Part shown: positions 26,291 to 37,617 of the stretch, one piece after another
Layout of the letters: each line of letters begins with the position of its first letter
Numbering within the stretch: the first letter of the stretch is position 1
Position numbers and translations under genes: made by a program
Source: Rhodamnia argentea
Taxonomy: Eukaryota; Streptophyta; Magnoliopsida; Myrtales; Myrtaceae
Assembly (NCBI RefSeq): GCF_020921035.1
Contig: NC_063153.1
Location: forward strand, 8,060,001-8,124,000
Length of the DNA: 64,000 nucleotides
Direction of reading: 5' to 3'
Notes under the pieces: model-generated
Seen by the model: only the letters and a program-made list of their open reading frames with translations
Databases searched by the model: none
What the model was told of the DNA's origin: nothing

Positions 26291-26400
26291 TCCCCTACAC
26301 GCACAGAGCTCACAAGCAAAGCCAGCACCGCCATCGCCTCAGAAGCAGCCTGTAAAGCTTCCCACCATAAATCAGCATCTTCTCTCTCTCCCCCTCTCCA

Positions 26401-26976
26401 ATGGCAGCTCCTGCGACCTCTCTCCCACCTTCTCTCTCGCTGGCCCTTCTCCTTCTGCTCCTGAGCATCTCCTCGTCGCAAGCGGGCGAGATCGTCGTGG
26501 GCGGATCCCCCGAGGGCGGGTGGACGATCCCCTCCTCGGAGACGACCTTCACTCTCAACGCCTGGGCCGAGAGCTCCCGCTTCCGCATCGGCGACTCCCT
26601 CGTCTTCAGGTACGACGCCGCCCAGGACTCCGTCCTCCAGGTCACCAGGGCCGGCTACCTGAGCTGCAACGCGTCCGGTCCCGTCGCCCAGCACGTCAAC
26701 AAGGACGGCGAGGCCAAGGTGGAGCTGGAGAGATCCGGCGCCTTCTACTTCATCAGCGGGGCCCCGGGCCACTGCGAGAAGGGCCAGAAGCTGATCGTCG
26801 TCGTGTTGTCGCCCAGGCATGCCTACGCCAGAGTGAGCTCTCCGGCTCCTGCTCCGGTGGAGCTTGAGGGGCCGGCAGTGGCTCCGACCAGTGGAGCTGA
26901 GAGATCCGGCCTCGACAGGGGTTTGGCCTTGGCGGCGGGCTCGTTGTTGGGGGTCGTCGGCTTGGGCTTGTTTTGA
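26401..26976 (+). CDS. ENODL: Early nodulin-like phytocyanin, GPI-anchored
   Basis: Cell-surface phytocyanin-like arabinogalactan protein; members act at the plasma membrane, e.g. in reproduction and transport, without copper. Single exon, 191 aa. Signal peptide about 1-28 (LALLLLLLSISSSQA). Plastocyanin-like domain about 29-130 with NAWAESSRFRIGDSLVFRY, VLQVTRAGYLSCN and FISGAPGHCEKGQK; the two Cys form the expected disulfide. The N-terminal copper His is absent, as usual in ENODLs. A short glycomodule SPAPAPVELEGPAVAP follows, then a hydrophobic C-terminus (LALAAGSLLGVVGLGLF) typical of a GPI signal. Most phytocyanin genes have one intron; none is seen here. The exon is far more GC-rich than its flanks. 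The antisense open frame over it is a GC-rich shadow. Confidence 0.93.
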   Translation: MAAPATSLPPSLSLALLLLLLSISSSQAGEIVVGGSPEGGWTIPSSETTFTLNAWAESSRFRIGDSLVFRYDAAQDSVLQVTRAGYLSCNASGPVAQHVNKDGEAKVELERSGAFYFISGAPGHCEKGQKLIVVVLSPRHAYARVSSPAPAPVELEGPAVAPTSGAERSGLDRGLALAAGSLLGVVGLGLF

Positions 26977-27516
26977 GTTGGAAGATACAGGATTTCCGTT
27001 TTGTGTGGGGATGGGATGGACTCGTGATGTTTCCTTCTCAATTTTTTTTACCATGATTCTTTCATTCTTTGCAAATTTGCAGGCTATCGAATTTAACATG
27101 TATTAATATTGGCTTGAGCAATTCATTCATTTTATTTTTCTGAAGAAAAGAAAAATTATGCAGCTTTTTTGCTTTTAGTACGTTCTAATCCTAAACAGAG
27201 AAGAAAGTATTCCCATGTCATCTCGTTAAGTAACAAGGGGCTTAACTCCAATACCCCCACACCACTCACCATTTTCAAACATTCAGCTGACGATTTGGCC
27301 AAAGAATAGAAAGAACATTGGAAGCTGGTGGCACCACCGCCTTACCAGATTTCAAATGGTGGGTCAAATAAAACACGGCGACGCGACCGCCAAAACAAAA
27401 GAGCCCGGAAATATGACCAAAGAACTCTGCTGATGACGGGCAATGAACTACAACAACTTTACAAGAAAAGAGCCTGCGCAACAAAGGGTTTAGAGCCCAT
27501 ATCTGCCCAAGAAAAG
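26977..27516. other. intergenic between convergent ENODL and C1D
   Basis: About 540 bases containing the 3' ends of two convergent genes. No gene or structured repeat is seen. Confidence 0.5.
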
Positions 27517-29747
27517 TTAATCTTCATCCGATGAAATCTCTACCAATCCCTTGATGACCTCTTCATGCTCATTTTCATCGTCTGAATCGTCAATCAGAGG
27601 TCCCTTAAAACCACCTCTATTGCTACCAAGAAGCTCCTGCGCAGCTTTCTCAAGAAAATCCTTGGTGGTAGCTTGAACAGACTGGAACCCGGAAGACTGA
27701 TACTTCCTCTTCCTCTCATAGCTCTTAGGCGTTGGCCCCCCTCCTCTACTTAGTTCCCTCATGCTCTGCCTCTGGTCTGCAATAGAACCTCTCCATGAAA
27801 CCTACTGGGATCTGCGGATAACAATCAATGTGCTATATGAAGAAAGTGATTGAAGGCATACCTGGGGTGAGATCAGGCAAAGAATGCTCGATGAAGCGGG
27901 TGGCTGCTTGGTGATTCAAGGTAGTAGAAGGCCGGAGTGGAGCTTCAGGAAGAAGAAAGAAGGATACTAACTTAGTAAACAGTACAGCAACCGGGTTAAA
28001 AAAAAAAAAAAACCAGATGCTGCAAACTGTTAGCATAACAATTAAAAGCCACAGACAACACCAAGGAATTTCACCATTTCAAACAATTCTGATCATGGTC
28101 ACCATACCACAACAGATTTTGTGTCAAAAATAAAGGATTCAGGAAAATAAGTTTGAAGACCGTAATATGAAACTTGATTAATTGTTTAACATCCTACTTT
28201 ATTGGATTGAAAAGGAACAGAGCTGGCAATGCAGGTCATAAACCCAAGTTTAAACTCACATTTGACCGAACCAGGAGCTTTGTAGCACACATTCTTCCTT
28301 AAGGGGGTTAGAATGGGGGTTCGCAATGGACTCTCTCTTTCGAAAAGCTGATCTCTCTTTCATTTCTTCATCCTTCCTGAATCCTGATCCCAAGGATCAT
28401 ATTCGGACCATATAGAGAAAAATGTAAGCGCAATTGCTCAACCAACCTCAGCATGGTATTTGTCCTTCATTTATGTTGTGATGAATGAAAAGAAATTATG
28501 GGTAACATCACCATCTTTTGCACTTTCGTGCTGGGGTTAAGTGCTTCTCTGGCAAATCCAAAGCTGCAACACTCTTTTTGAAGAGCATAGTTTTTTCTGT
28601 GGAAGTGAAAAGCTTTTGCTCATTATCTCTGGCGTATTTGACCCCCAAAAAAAAAAAAACTCTCCAGCGTCTGCCTTTTGAGACATCCCGTAGATCGTGC
28701 ATTCGTCAAATAGTAGCCGGTCTGATGGGAGGATCTCTGCTGTTGGTTCTCTCCGTGATTCACTTCTCACATATTTTTTTCCTCATTCCAAAACGGAATA
28801 CTAGCAGATGATTATGGTGAGGATGCTCCGGCGGATACTTATTACTAGTGATAATGTCGCTCTATTCAGACTTTCTTGGGCAAACTACATCAGTTAAAAG
28901 ACTTAGATCAGAAACCTAATGTATATAGACTAAGAGATTAAACGCATGTATAAAGGTTACTTAAGATCAGATGAGTTACGTATGCGACTATGAATGAATA
29001 CTGGTAACCCACTCAACTGAAGAATAAAATCCCAGTAACATATCCACTTAACAAGTACCTTTACTCAAATCCACAAGCCGCTCAAGTTTGCCTTCATACA
29101 AGCTTAGCCTCTCCTACAAATGTCGAAACAGAACAAACCAAAGATTACACAAATTAAGCGAGCACTCAAAAGAAATTGCTCCACACAATCAAGTTCAAGT
29201 AGAGGCCAGAGTCACACAGAAATTAAGCACATTCAACCGCCAAATATAATTAATCGAGCCAGGAATATGTTGTGACTGACATCTACAAGAATTCAGAATT
29301 GAAAAAAAAGAAAATAGTCAGTGAGATCTTTCAGCACTTACAAGCTCAGATTTGATAGGATGGTCGTCCGGGTCGACACCAGTACACCTCAACCTCACTG
29401 TATCACACAAAACACCGAGCTATCAGCTATCAAAGAAAACCGAAACAGTGAAATGTGCGGCATAAAATCAAGACCCAGACCCAAAATTTGTCATCAAAAA
29501 GACAAAAAAAGGCGAAGGCTGGCGAAATGCGACGGCAGTTACCAGCCAAGAGGGTCGAAGCCGCCTTGGCGAGCACGAGCAGGGCACGAGCGCGTTGGAG
29601 AGGAGGCAATTCGGCGAGGACATCGGGGTCGGCGAGGGAGAGGAACTCCAGGAACTGGCCCCGCAACGCCCCCAAGTCGCGCAACGTCGTCTTCGCCGAA
29701 TCGAGCACTGGTTCCGGCACCATGCCGTCGCTCGAACCTCCTTTCAT
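27517..29747 (-). CDS. C1D: C1D/Rrp47-type nuclear exosome cofactor
   Basis: Nuclear RNA-binding cofactor of the Rrp6 exosome (yeast Rrp47/Lrp1, human C1D), needed for pre-rRNA and snoRNA 3' processing. Five GT-AG exons on the minus strand: 29747-29543, 29397-29342, 29113-29059, 27942-27862, 27776-27517; they join to 218 aa. The N-terminal Sas10/C1D helical domain (about residues 15-110) includes LPPLQRARALLVLAKAAS, DDHPIKSELERL and KAPLRPSTTLNHQAATRFI. The C-terminus is basic (ERKRKYQSSG) and then acidic (DDSDDENEHEE), ending ISSDED. I chose ATG 29747 (MKGGSSDGMVPEP); an in-frame ATG lies further upstream at 29786, and another inside at residue 9. Exons 3 and 4 are separated by a 1.1-kb intron. 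Confidence 0.92.
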
Positions 29748-31837
29748 TGCGGTATCTGAAGAAATTCTCTCTCTCCGCGATACCAAAAGCTCTCTTTCTA
29801 TCTCTGTCTCTGTCTCTGTATTTCTCAGATTCTGTCGAAAATTTTAGGGCTTTAACACGGAAAAGGTCGGGTTTTAAGGTTGCTTCAACTGAAATTGGGC
29901 AAGAGGGAGAGACTTGCATTCCAAATGCAAAGTGATTATTCCTATAAAAAAAAACGCAAAGTGATTACGCAAGGATGACGACTAAATGTCAAAAAGGAAA
30001 GGGCGACGCAAAAGACTATGGGCTTTAAGAATGGGCCGAGATAGCCCAATGTTAAAAATGGACCATCATAGCCCAATGATAAAATGGGTCGCGGTATATT
30101 CTAAGAAATCACAAATTCGAGGGCCGCAGGTATAATCACGCCGGTAGACGCTCGCCACTATTTTTACCAATCAAAAAGAGAGGGAAAAAAAGGGATCGAG
30201 ACTTTTGTTAGAACGTTAAATATTGAAATCGCGTCTTAAAATGTTAAAGCATAAATCACTCATTCGTGTAACAGTTTAAACATTTCGAACATTTGACAAT
30301 GATCACATAAAATCTTAATCTCTTATGGTATCGGATAGAAAATCTTAAGTTCAAATCTTTACAAACTCTTATTTGCCTCTCGAATTACATGTTAAAATAT
30401 TGGATAATGTTAATCATAAACCACGTTGCCATCTAAAAGCTTAAAACTAAGCTTCTATAAACTTGGAGCTTTAATAAAAATCATGAAAGGGACTTATCCC
30501 TATTTAAATCTCATGCATAGAAAAATGGTCGAAGAGTCCCCTCTTTTAAAGGTTAAATCGACATCAATATGCACAAGAGACAAAGTTCATGTCATGAAAG
30601 TATGATAGTATTTTTCTGTGATCAGTTAGCGATAGTAGAATTTTCAAAGACTTTGCTAATATAACATTCTTTGAGTGACTGTGAAAATAACCGTCTATGA
30701 TAAGTGGCAAAATTTTAAAAGAAGAAACTCTACAATTATATTCAATTGATTGTTATTTACTTTTTATTATCCAAAACAGACTGTGAGCGTGATGATATAG
30801 AATCAATTCTCAATTTTCATCATGTCGGCGCACATTGATTTCAAAAGCAATGCAACTCCATTTACATATCATTACGATTTGTGCACACTTTGATTGAAAT
30901 ATGATTTGTGCCCCCACTAACCAATGGACAAGTGACAATTTTACGACAATTACATCCCGTGAATTTGACAAGCACGGGAGGAACAACTTCCAATGCCAAT
31001 CGTCCAACCGATACATGTTATCCATTTCCGATGGCGGAGCTTGCACCGGTAAAGCCACTACGTCCACGCTCGAGATTTCTCGACCTAGAGATCGGGCATC
31101 GAAACAGAGTTAGAAATGATTTGCAAGCAATGTTGGTTGACTCAACGTACAAAATTACAGAAATTCACACTAAATAACTCGCTCTCTTTTCCCAAAACGG
31201 AACATGCATCAATTAAAAGATGCACGCAGACCTCTACGTCTACGCCTGAGATTTCTCAACTTAGAGTAAGTTCAGAGTTTGAACATGAAAAAATCCTTAA
31301 ACTGCTTCTTTCGAACTTTGAAACCTAAAATTTAGAGGTATTTTCTTGAGACGAAAGAAAGAAAGAAAATTGGATGACGATGAATAAAGTAAGACTTTAC
31401 GTCAAATTCGATTGACTAATATAAGGTAAGCTCCTATAGTAGGATCTCGCGTCATTTTGACTTCTACTAGGTCGATCTTGCATCATTTCGACTTCTACTA
31501 GGTCGATTTGTGCTTTGGACATTATCTTTAAGTGGCTTTTCGCCCTAATACCTGCTCATATACACAGCGTGAAGGCCATTGCTGTGATCACATCATTGCA
31601 ATTCGCAGGTTACTCTTGCTGGGTTGCGATCGACCGGACGATTTGCGTGCGTCCCGAGCAATGTTGATTAACTCAACGCACAAAAAGACACAACTTCTCG
31701 CTGAATAGAACTCACGCGCATTCAATTCATCAAATCCTCGACCTTCTAAGTAATCTCATAAGTCATAAGTAGCTGATACAACCTTCTTTAATGAAAAGAG
31801 AAACCCAAAGAATCCGAAACCAGGTGGCGTCGGTCGG
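29748..31837. other. intergenic
   Basis: About 2.1 kb, AT-rich, no gene. A roughly 60-base block at 31128-31180 (agcaatgttggttgactcaa) recurs diverged at 31658-31715 (agcaatgttgattaactcaa). A 31-bp tandem repeat (gacttctactaggtcgat) starts at about 31459 and 31490. These are small local duplications of unknown origin. Confidence 0.45.
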
Positions 31838-32146
31838 CTACTTCCTCGGGTGAGTGTCCTCGGGCCTACCGACGCCGGTGGCCACTTTGGCGACGTCCCC
31901 AGCATCGGCCTCGGGCTTCTTCAACATGTAGAGCGTGAAGTAGCCGACGGCCCCGGTTATGAGCAAGCCGGCGACGGCCATGGTGGCGAAGCTGTAGGGC
32001 AGGCTGCGCCGCTGGTGCAGGACCTCGCCGGGCCTTTGTCCGGGCGGCCGCTTCGACGCCTCGACTCCGGCGGCCCTCACTTCTTCCGGGCTCATCTTGT
32101 GGGTATCCGCCATCTTCCTCCAATCTTGATCTCCTTCCTTCGCCAT
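31838..32146 (-). CDS. Small single-membrane-span protein (A)
   Basis: Single-exon frame of 102 aa; I do not recognise a named family. Start ATG 32146 gives [20 protein letters not shown], a charged N-terminus. A longer frame from 32254 is open but its first 36 residues are Ser/Arg/Lys-rich and the inner ATG has the natural leader. One membrane helix is at about residues 52-72 ([20 protein letters not shown]), followed by a short charged tail ending THPRK. The exon is GC-rich relative to flanks. The frame is probably real because a second, similar protein lies 4 kb away: both have D-W-R..M..MSP upstream of a helix MAV-G-LL-A-G-Y, and both end in RK. Two CACGTG boxes precede it. Localisation is unknown. 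Confidence 0.7.
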   Translation of the reverse strand: MAKEGDQDWRKMADTHKMSPEEVRAAGVEASKRPPGQRPGEVLHQRRSLPYSFATMAVAGLLITGAVGYFTLYMLKKPEADAGDVAKVATGVGRPEDTHPRK

Positions 32147-32244
32147 CTTCTCGATCGTCTTCTTCTTTTTTTCTCTCGGGACGATGCTCGAAAGTCTTGA
32201 GATTGTCACGCTGAGGGTCCCGGAGTGCGCGCCTCTTCGAACTC

Positions 32245-32292
32245 CACGTGGCAATTTGCATGTCTGCCTCCTATTGTAGCAAGGGACACGTG
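32245..32292 (-). promoter_or_regulatory. Two ABRE/G-boxes upstream of small membrane protein A
   Basis: CACGTG occurs at 32245-32250 (ccacgtggc) and 32287-32292 (acacgtgg), 99-146 bases upstream of the ATG. ACACGTGG and CCACGTGGC are classic ABA-response elements. The pairing with similar boxes upstream of the relative at 36070-36285 supports function. Confidence 0.6.
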
Positions 32293-32729
32293 GTCGTTTG
32301 CATTTACGTACATGGCACGGTCGTAGAGGGAAGAACCAACGTAACTTACACCATTGATTTTGTGTTATTCGAGGGATATTTCTGAAGCCTACTAATCTGC
32401 AGATAATAGTTCTGATAAAAAAAAAACTGCAGAAAATAGTTAGATATTAGTTTATTTCGCACAAAATATGGTCGACAGTAAAAAAAAAAAAATTATTTTT
32501 TCGAAAATGCCTTTTAGATTATTATTTTTTTATGAAATAATATAATTTTAAATGAAGAACTCACAAAACAAAAATGAATCTCACCGTTTTTTAGCAAATC
32601 ACTGTAAGGGTCAGTTTGTTGCGCTGCAGAGTCCCTTGTGAATGTATGATACGTTTTTCCTACGGCTGTCATGCTTTCGATTGGATTAGTCTAATATGTA
32701 AAACTGTCTCATTTGTTTAATAAAATAGG

Positions 32730-32993
32730 AAAACCAATTGAGTCCCAAAACTTGGAAAAAGGTATAATTAAGTCCGAAAATTTGTCAAATTGGTTCAATC
32801 GAGTCTTTTATTAACTTTATCCAACTTGGCTAACGGAAAATGCTAATGTGACTTTTTTTTTATTTCTTTTTTTATTTTAGGTGGTGATGACGTGGCTAAA
32901 TTATGATAAATAAAGTGAAAATGATATCGCTTTGATCAAAATATGATTTTTAATACCAATTTAGTCAGGTCAAATATAAAAATGTAGCTAAAT

Positions 32994-33063
<70 letters not shown>

Positions 33064-33655
33064 GGGGAGGGGGGCAACCCCTCGCTACCCTCCGTGCCGC
33101 CACCCCACCATTGTCGGGAAGGGCCGACGAGGGTGGGAGATGGCCAGCGGGAATCATCCAACCTCGATTAGGGGCAAGGGCCTGTAGGCCTTCCCTCATT
33201 TTTGGGCTAGGGTTGTTGCCCTCACCTAGATCGAAAGAGGGTCGCTTGTAATTTGCAAGAATCTCAGCCCTTGATCGGGGCCTAGCGACCTTCGCTAGCC
33301 GTCCTCCACCATCGCTAGGAAGGGCAGATGATGGTGGGGCGGCGAGGGCTGCATAGTTCTCTTTGTTTTTTTCTTTTTCGAGTTTAGCTAAATTTTCAAA
33401 CTTAATTTAAATAAAATTTGTATTAAAAATTAAATTTAGGCCAAAATAACATCATTTTAGCCATGTCATCACTACATAGGATAAAGAAAGTAATAAAATT
33501 ATCTATGTTAACATTTTTCGTAAGCCGGATAGGAAAGAATTAATGGAATGATTAGATTAAACCAATTCATTAAATTTTAGGATTTGATTGCATTTTTTAC
33601 AAGTTTTATAACTCAATTGCACTTTCGTGATAAATTTTAGAATTTCTAGTGCACT
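32730..33655. mobile_element. Foldback element F1 with GC-rich interior
   Basis: Arms of about 120 bases are inverted repeats: 32733-32850 (caattgagtcccaaaacttg...) and the reverse complement of 33520-33655 (caattgagttataaaacttg...) align with mismatches over their length. The interior holds a (GA)30 tract (about 32999-33058) and GC-rich sequence with words ccctcacctagatcg and ccatcgctaggaaggg. No transposase frame. A deletion derivative of a DNA transposon is the likely origin. Confidence 0.65.
32999..33058. repeat. (GA)30 microsatellite inside foldback F1
   Basis: About 60 bases of uninterrupted GA dinucleotide, the longest such run in the window, lying at the left edge of the GC-rich interior of F1. 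Confidence 0.95.
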
Positions 33656-34321
33656 TATCCATTTATAAAGTAGGAAAAAAAAAAAAGATCGGGAAGTTTG
33701 CTCGTGAAATAATGCTTTCTTTATAATCATATATAGGTTTGATGGTAACTATTCGGTTATTTGGATGAATTAGCATGACTGTTAGAATTAAACGCACGAA
33801 CACAACGAAATAGAAAATAGAGGCGAGAGAGAAATCGAGATACAAGGTCTTTTTTTTTTTTAATTCACCCTTAAATTAGGGTTAAATTTAGCGTATGATT
33901 TCACTATAATTAGCACCTCACACATCTCTATGATAACTTTCAATTTAGAGAGAAAGAGATTATATATAGACACTTCGAAACAACAACGGTCGGTTGCTAT
34001 AATCTCCCACTTGAGTACGAGTTTTCTAAAGTAGGAATCCAACCCACAATCGTAAGTTTTAGAATCAAAATTGAAAGCATGAAACTGCTTTTATCAGTGA
34101 GACAATTCCATGGTGGGTTTATTGTCCTTTTGACGGGTTTATATTTGTCATTTGTATCCTTGTTTTGAAGGATGAGTCGATTATGGAAGTTAATCACATC
34201 AGGCCTAGATTGAAGATAAGGAAAAGGTTTTGCTGCCGCCCATTGAGTATCCATTCACACCATGCAATGACATTTTAATGGCCAATAGAAAAACAAAAGA
34301 CGAAAAAATTAAGGGAAAGAT
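33656..34321. other. intergenic, possible LTR-derived sequence
   Basis: No gene. The stretch around 34000-34050 (ataatctcccacttgagtac) resembles the region upstream of many plant copia/gypsy LTRs, but no LTR pair is visible. Confidence 0.3.
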
Positions 34322-35055
34322 TATAAAAAAAGTCCTAACCTTTCACACATTTTTTGTCAGTTCAATCCAAACCTTCTTAATTTTTGCCGATTCAGTTCTA
34401 TTGACCGGAAATTGCTGATGTGGACGCTGGTCATGTCACATGACATTGTCGGTCTTGACGTGAATAATTTTTAATAATATTTTAATAATTTCATAAAAAA
34501 TTGATTTTAATTTTATTTTTCTTCCTTTTTTTTTTCTTTTCTAGGTTAGAGGCCGATAATTGTCGGCGGCCAAGCCCTCACCCTCTTGGCTGTAGCTAGG
34601 GCTTCGCGACCCTCGTTTGTCCTTGTCGTGGCTAGATCTGGCTATCGGTAGCCGGATCCGGCCATGACAAGGACAAGTGAGGGCCGCGACACCTCGATAG
34701 TGATCGTGACGGCTTCGTGGCCTCCACCCGGGGTCTGGTAGTGGTTGCCGGCCCCCGCCGACTCTTGCTAGGGCTGACGACCCTCCCCAAACCTTGCCTA
34801 GAGAAGGAAAAAAGAAGAAGAAAAAAAAATTATAATTTAGAATTTTTTTATAAAATTATTAAAAATGTTATTAAAGATTATTCATGTCGAGGGCGGCGGT
34901 ACCATGTAAGCTGACCGGCATCCACGTTAATAATTCCGCTCAATAGAACTGAATCGATAAAAAGTGAAAAGGTTTATGATTGGGTCGACAAACTTAAAAC
35001 ACTTAGAACTGAATTGACAAAAGTGTGGAACATTTGGAACTTTTTTTGACAATTT
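34322..35055. mobile_element. Foldback element F2 with nested hairpin
   Basis: Left arm from 34330 (agtcctaacctttcacacat...gttcaatccaaa...cgattcagttctattgacc) pairs with the reverse complement of the right arm 34921-35045 (gttccaaatgttccacacttttgtcaattcag...). Inside, at 34550-34740, is GC-rich sequence that contains its own inverted repeat: ttgtccttgtcgtggctaga pairs with tccggccatgacaaggacaa (about 34618-34676). No transposase. It shares arm words (tcaattcagttctaaacc) with F3 and F4. Confidence 0.65.
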
Positions 35056-36069
35056 TTTCAAGATCAAGATGAACATATTCTCTGTCTTATCATGTGTCTT
35101 GGAACAGCGGCCTAGCATCATCGTAAGAACGCCGTTGAATTCCGTCGACGTCGACACTTTTCTAAACATGGAAGAACTGATAGGGCATAACAAAGGGAAG
35201 GTTCTTGCCCTGTCTCCGACAGAGTTCTCCGACCATGTCCCCTGAACAAAGGAGCCATCAATGGTTCTGATTAGGACAAGTGGGTTGGTTTGTTTGCCTC
35301 CGCCACAACTGGGAGCATCGTGGGTGCGGATCGGCACTCTTGGCATCATCGATGAGGCTAGCCGGAATTGGCTTCGTCCTCAACGGAGCTGGCATCGATT
35401 CAGTCAACGAGGACGGCTCCCTAGCTCGTTCTAGGGTGATGGCTCCGATGGAGCCAGATTTGCCACCGTCAAGAGGATGAGATACATATCCACTTCTTTC
35501 CGATGGATCAAAAGAAGGAGCAAGTGTTGGCAAGAGAGATCGAGTCGTGAGACGATCGTTGGGGCCGCCGACCGCAGACCAAATGGTGTGGCAAAGAACA
35601 AGAAAAGGAGAGACATGGGTTGGACAAGGTAGTGTGTTGTGGATGACGGGTAATGTTTGTGGTTAAATTCACACGTGAAGTATCGTTTGACTCAATCGGA
35701 ACGCCATGTCCGAACATATCTGCACTTGGGAAGAGCATTATAACTACTACAACGTTCAGTTTATGTACGGCTCTCGTGTGAACTTTCAACAATCTACACT
35801 TGTCGGAGAGCCTTTTGGACATCTTAATCGCGAAATGAAATGAGCTTACATGCATCAAGACCAGCTCCTCTATCATCTCTCATCGCGAGCATAGCGAGAA
35901 TATGTGCTTTCTAGTTTGGATTTAACTCATGCTCGATCTTTTCTATTCATCATCTATCAACGTAAACTCCAAGATGGCCGATACATTTTAGACGTGACCA
36001 AGACTCCTGAACACGTATATTCACAAGTTACGTCCCTCGCCCGCGCCCAAAATGACTGCTGTATCCGTC
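35056..36069. other. intergenic
   Basis: About 1 kb without a recognised gene. A 91-codon minus-strand frame near 35258-35533 has no family motif and low-complexity composition. No repeats identified. Confidence 0.4.
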
Positions 36070-36285
36070 TCACTTCCTCGCACGAACATCCGAAGGTGGG
36101 TGGTCTTGGGTGGTGACTTCGTTCCTGACTCTGGCGCGTCCCTCCCTCGTGTTCCTCTTGTCCTTGTAGTAGACGTAATAACCTGCCGCCGCCACCAGGA
36201 GGATCCCGCCGACCGCCATCGCCCTCGGGCTCATCCGCCAGTCCCTCCCTCCTGCCCTCACCTTGTGCGCATCGTCCGCCGCCAT
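36070..36285 (-). CDS. Small single-membrane-span protein (B)
   Basis: Single-exon frame of 71 aa starting MAADDAHKVRAGGRDWRMSP at ATG 36285; the longer frame from 36459 crosses promoter-like sequence. One helix at about residues 22-41 (AMAVGGILLVAAAGYYVYY) is followed by a basic tail (KDKRNTREGRARVR) ending RARK. It shares with protein A the D-W-R..MSP leader, the M-A-V-x-G helix start and the RK end, but lacks about 30 residues before the helix. I infer an old paralog. No named function is recognised; a small tail of this kind suits an organelle or ER membrane, but that is inference. Confidence 0.6.
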   Translation of the reverse strand: MAADDAHKVRAGGRDWRMSPRAMAVGGILLVAAAGYYVYYKDKRNTREGRARVRNEVTTQDHPPSDVRARK

Positions 36286-36443
36286 CTCCTGCTCACTCTC
36301 TCTCTCTGTCTCTCTTGGAGAGTACTCACCGACCTGAGGCTGATGAAATGAAAGACAGGCGATAAGGGTCTTGATCAAATGCCGGGAGACAATCGACTGA
36401 GGTCCGACTGGACATGTTTTATGTAGGTGTCGAGCTGACGTGA

Positions 36444-36462
36444 CACGTGGTGGCTGCACGTG
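36444..36462 (-). promoter_or_regulatory. Two ABRE/G-boxes upstream of small membrane protein B
   Basis: CACGTG at 36444-36449 (gacacgtggtgg) and 36457-36462 (gcacgtgtttg), 159-177 bases upstream of the ATG at 36285. This repeats the two-box arrangement upstream of protein A. Confidence 0.6.
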
Positions 36463-36612
36463 TTTGTGTCCTTACAAGTGTCGTTCTTTAGGGTTCATAC
36501 GTAGCAGCATCGTTGCAACTGAGCGGTTTCCGCAGGGTACGCCACACCCTCGCCGCGTTTCTTCTATGATAAAACGAAGACTATATTTCGAGTGGGAAAG
36601 GACAAAGATAAT

Positions 36613-36903
36613 CCCTAAATTTTAGTTTAGCGTGATGTGTGATCTTTTAATTTTTAATTTATTTAATGTGATATTTAAACTTTAATTTAATGCTTTATAT
36701 TGTCCTTAAATTTTAAATTCGTTCGATATAATCTTTAAACTTTTGGTACATATTTAATTTAGTCCCTACATTTTATGAAAATGCTAGGCTAAATTGAACA
36801 TAAACAAAAAATTTAGAGATCATATTGAACAAATTTAAAGTACATGACTATATTAAACAAATTAAAAGTTCAAGGACCACATCACACCCTAAACCAAAAT
36901 CAA
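36613..36903. mobile_element. Foldback MITE of about 290 bp
   Basis: The left arm (agtttagcgtgatgtgtgatcttttaattttta...) and the reverse complement of the right arm (ggtttagggtgtgatgtggtccttgaacttttaattt...) align over nearly half the element each, so the single strand folds back on itself. The interior is AT-rich and without coding potential. Typical of a MITE; family not named. Confidence 0.65.
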
Positions 36904-37617
36904 AATATGATTTGTGTAACTATCCCATTTCGCAACCTATCTTCAAAATGAAGTCAAACGTAAATGGACAGATCATATTTTTCCCGGCGTAATTTAGGCT
37001 GGACGAAAGTTGATGATGGGTCAAGAGCTTCAGCCGCCAGAATCTTTTGCAAGTATGTCATTAATTACTGTTATCTTTTTCAGTTGTTTGATGATATTAT
37101 CCTAACAAAAGTATTCTCTTCTTCTTTCGCGGACAAGAAGCGAAATGATGTTGTGGCCATACTTTCAACAATTCATCCAATGGGGAAGATATCTTACGTT
37201 GGTTCTTCCATTTTCAGGAAAAACCTCACGTGGGTTTCGAAACAACTTTTAAATTATCTATGTAGTAAATACTATTCGGAAAAAATTTCCAAACTCCATG
37301 AAGAAGAATTGGAAAAGAAGAAGAAGAAGAAGAAAGCTCCACTCATGGTTTTAAATTGGATGCCGCTAGCATAATGGTGGAAAAAAAAAATCCTAGGAAT
37401 ATAATTGGTTTTGGAAAAAAAAAGAAAGTTCCATTTTCCCTCGGGAAAGTTTTGGATTTTATTTGTAATTATTGAATTGCTTTTGTTCCTCTTTAATGAA
37501 ATTTCTAGATCCATCCTATATCTTCCTCCACACTTTAAGCACCATCATTTGTAACTCCAAGTTTTATATGCAAAGGTGCTGTCTGATTTCTTCTATACGA
37601 GGATATTGTTTGGTTTT
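36904..37617. other. intergenic
   Basis: No supported gene. A 136-codon plus-strand frame (36964-37374) ends in a run of Lys codons from a (gaa)n-like tract and matches no family I know. Confidence 0.4.

Noticed and set aside
26284..27099. 271-codon open frame on the minus strand over ENODL
   Set aside because: It is the antisense of a GC-rich coding exon, with Arg/Gly/Glu-rich low-complexity content and no family motif; the plus strand has a signal peptide, domain and TATA box.
36964..37374. 136-codon plus-strand frame
   Set aside because: Ends in a Lys run from a simple repeat, shows no domain, and lies in repeat-rich sequence. Coding status unsupported.
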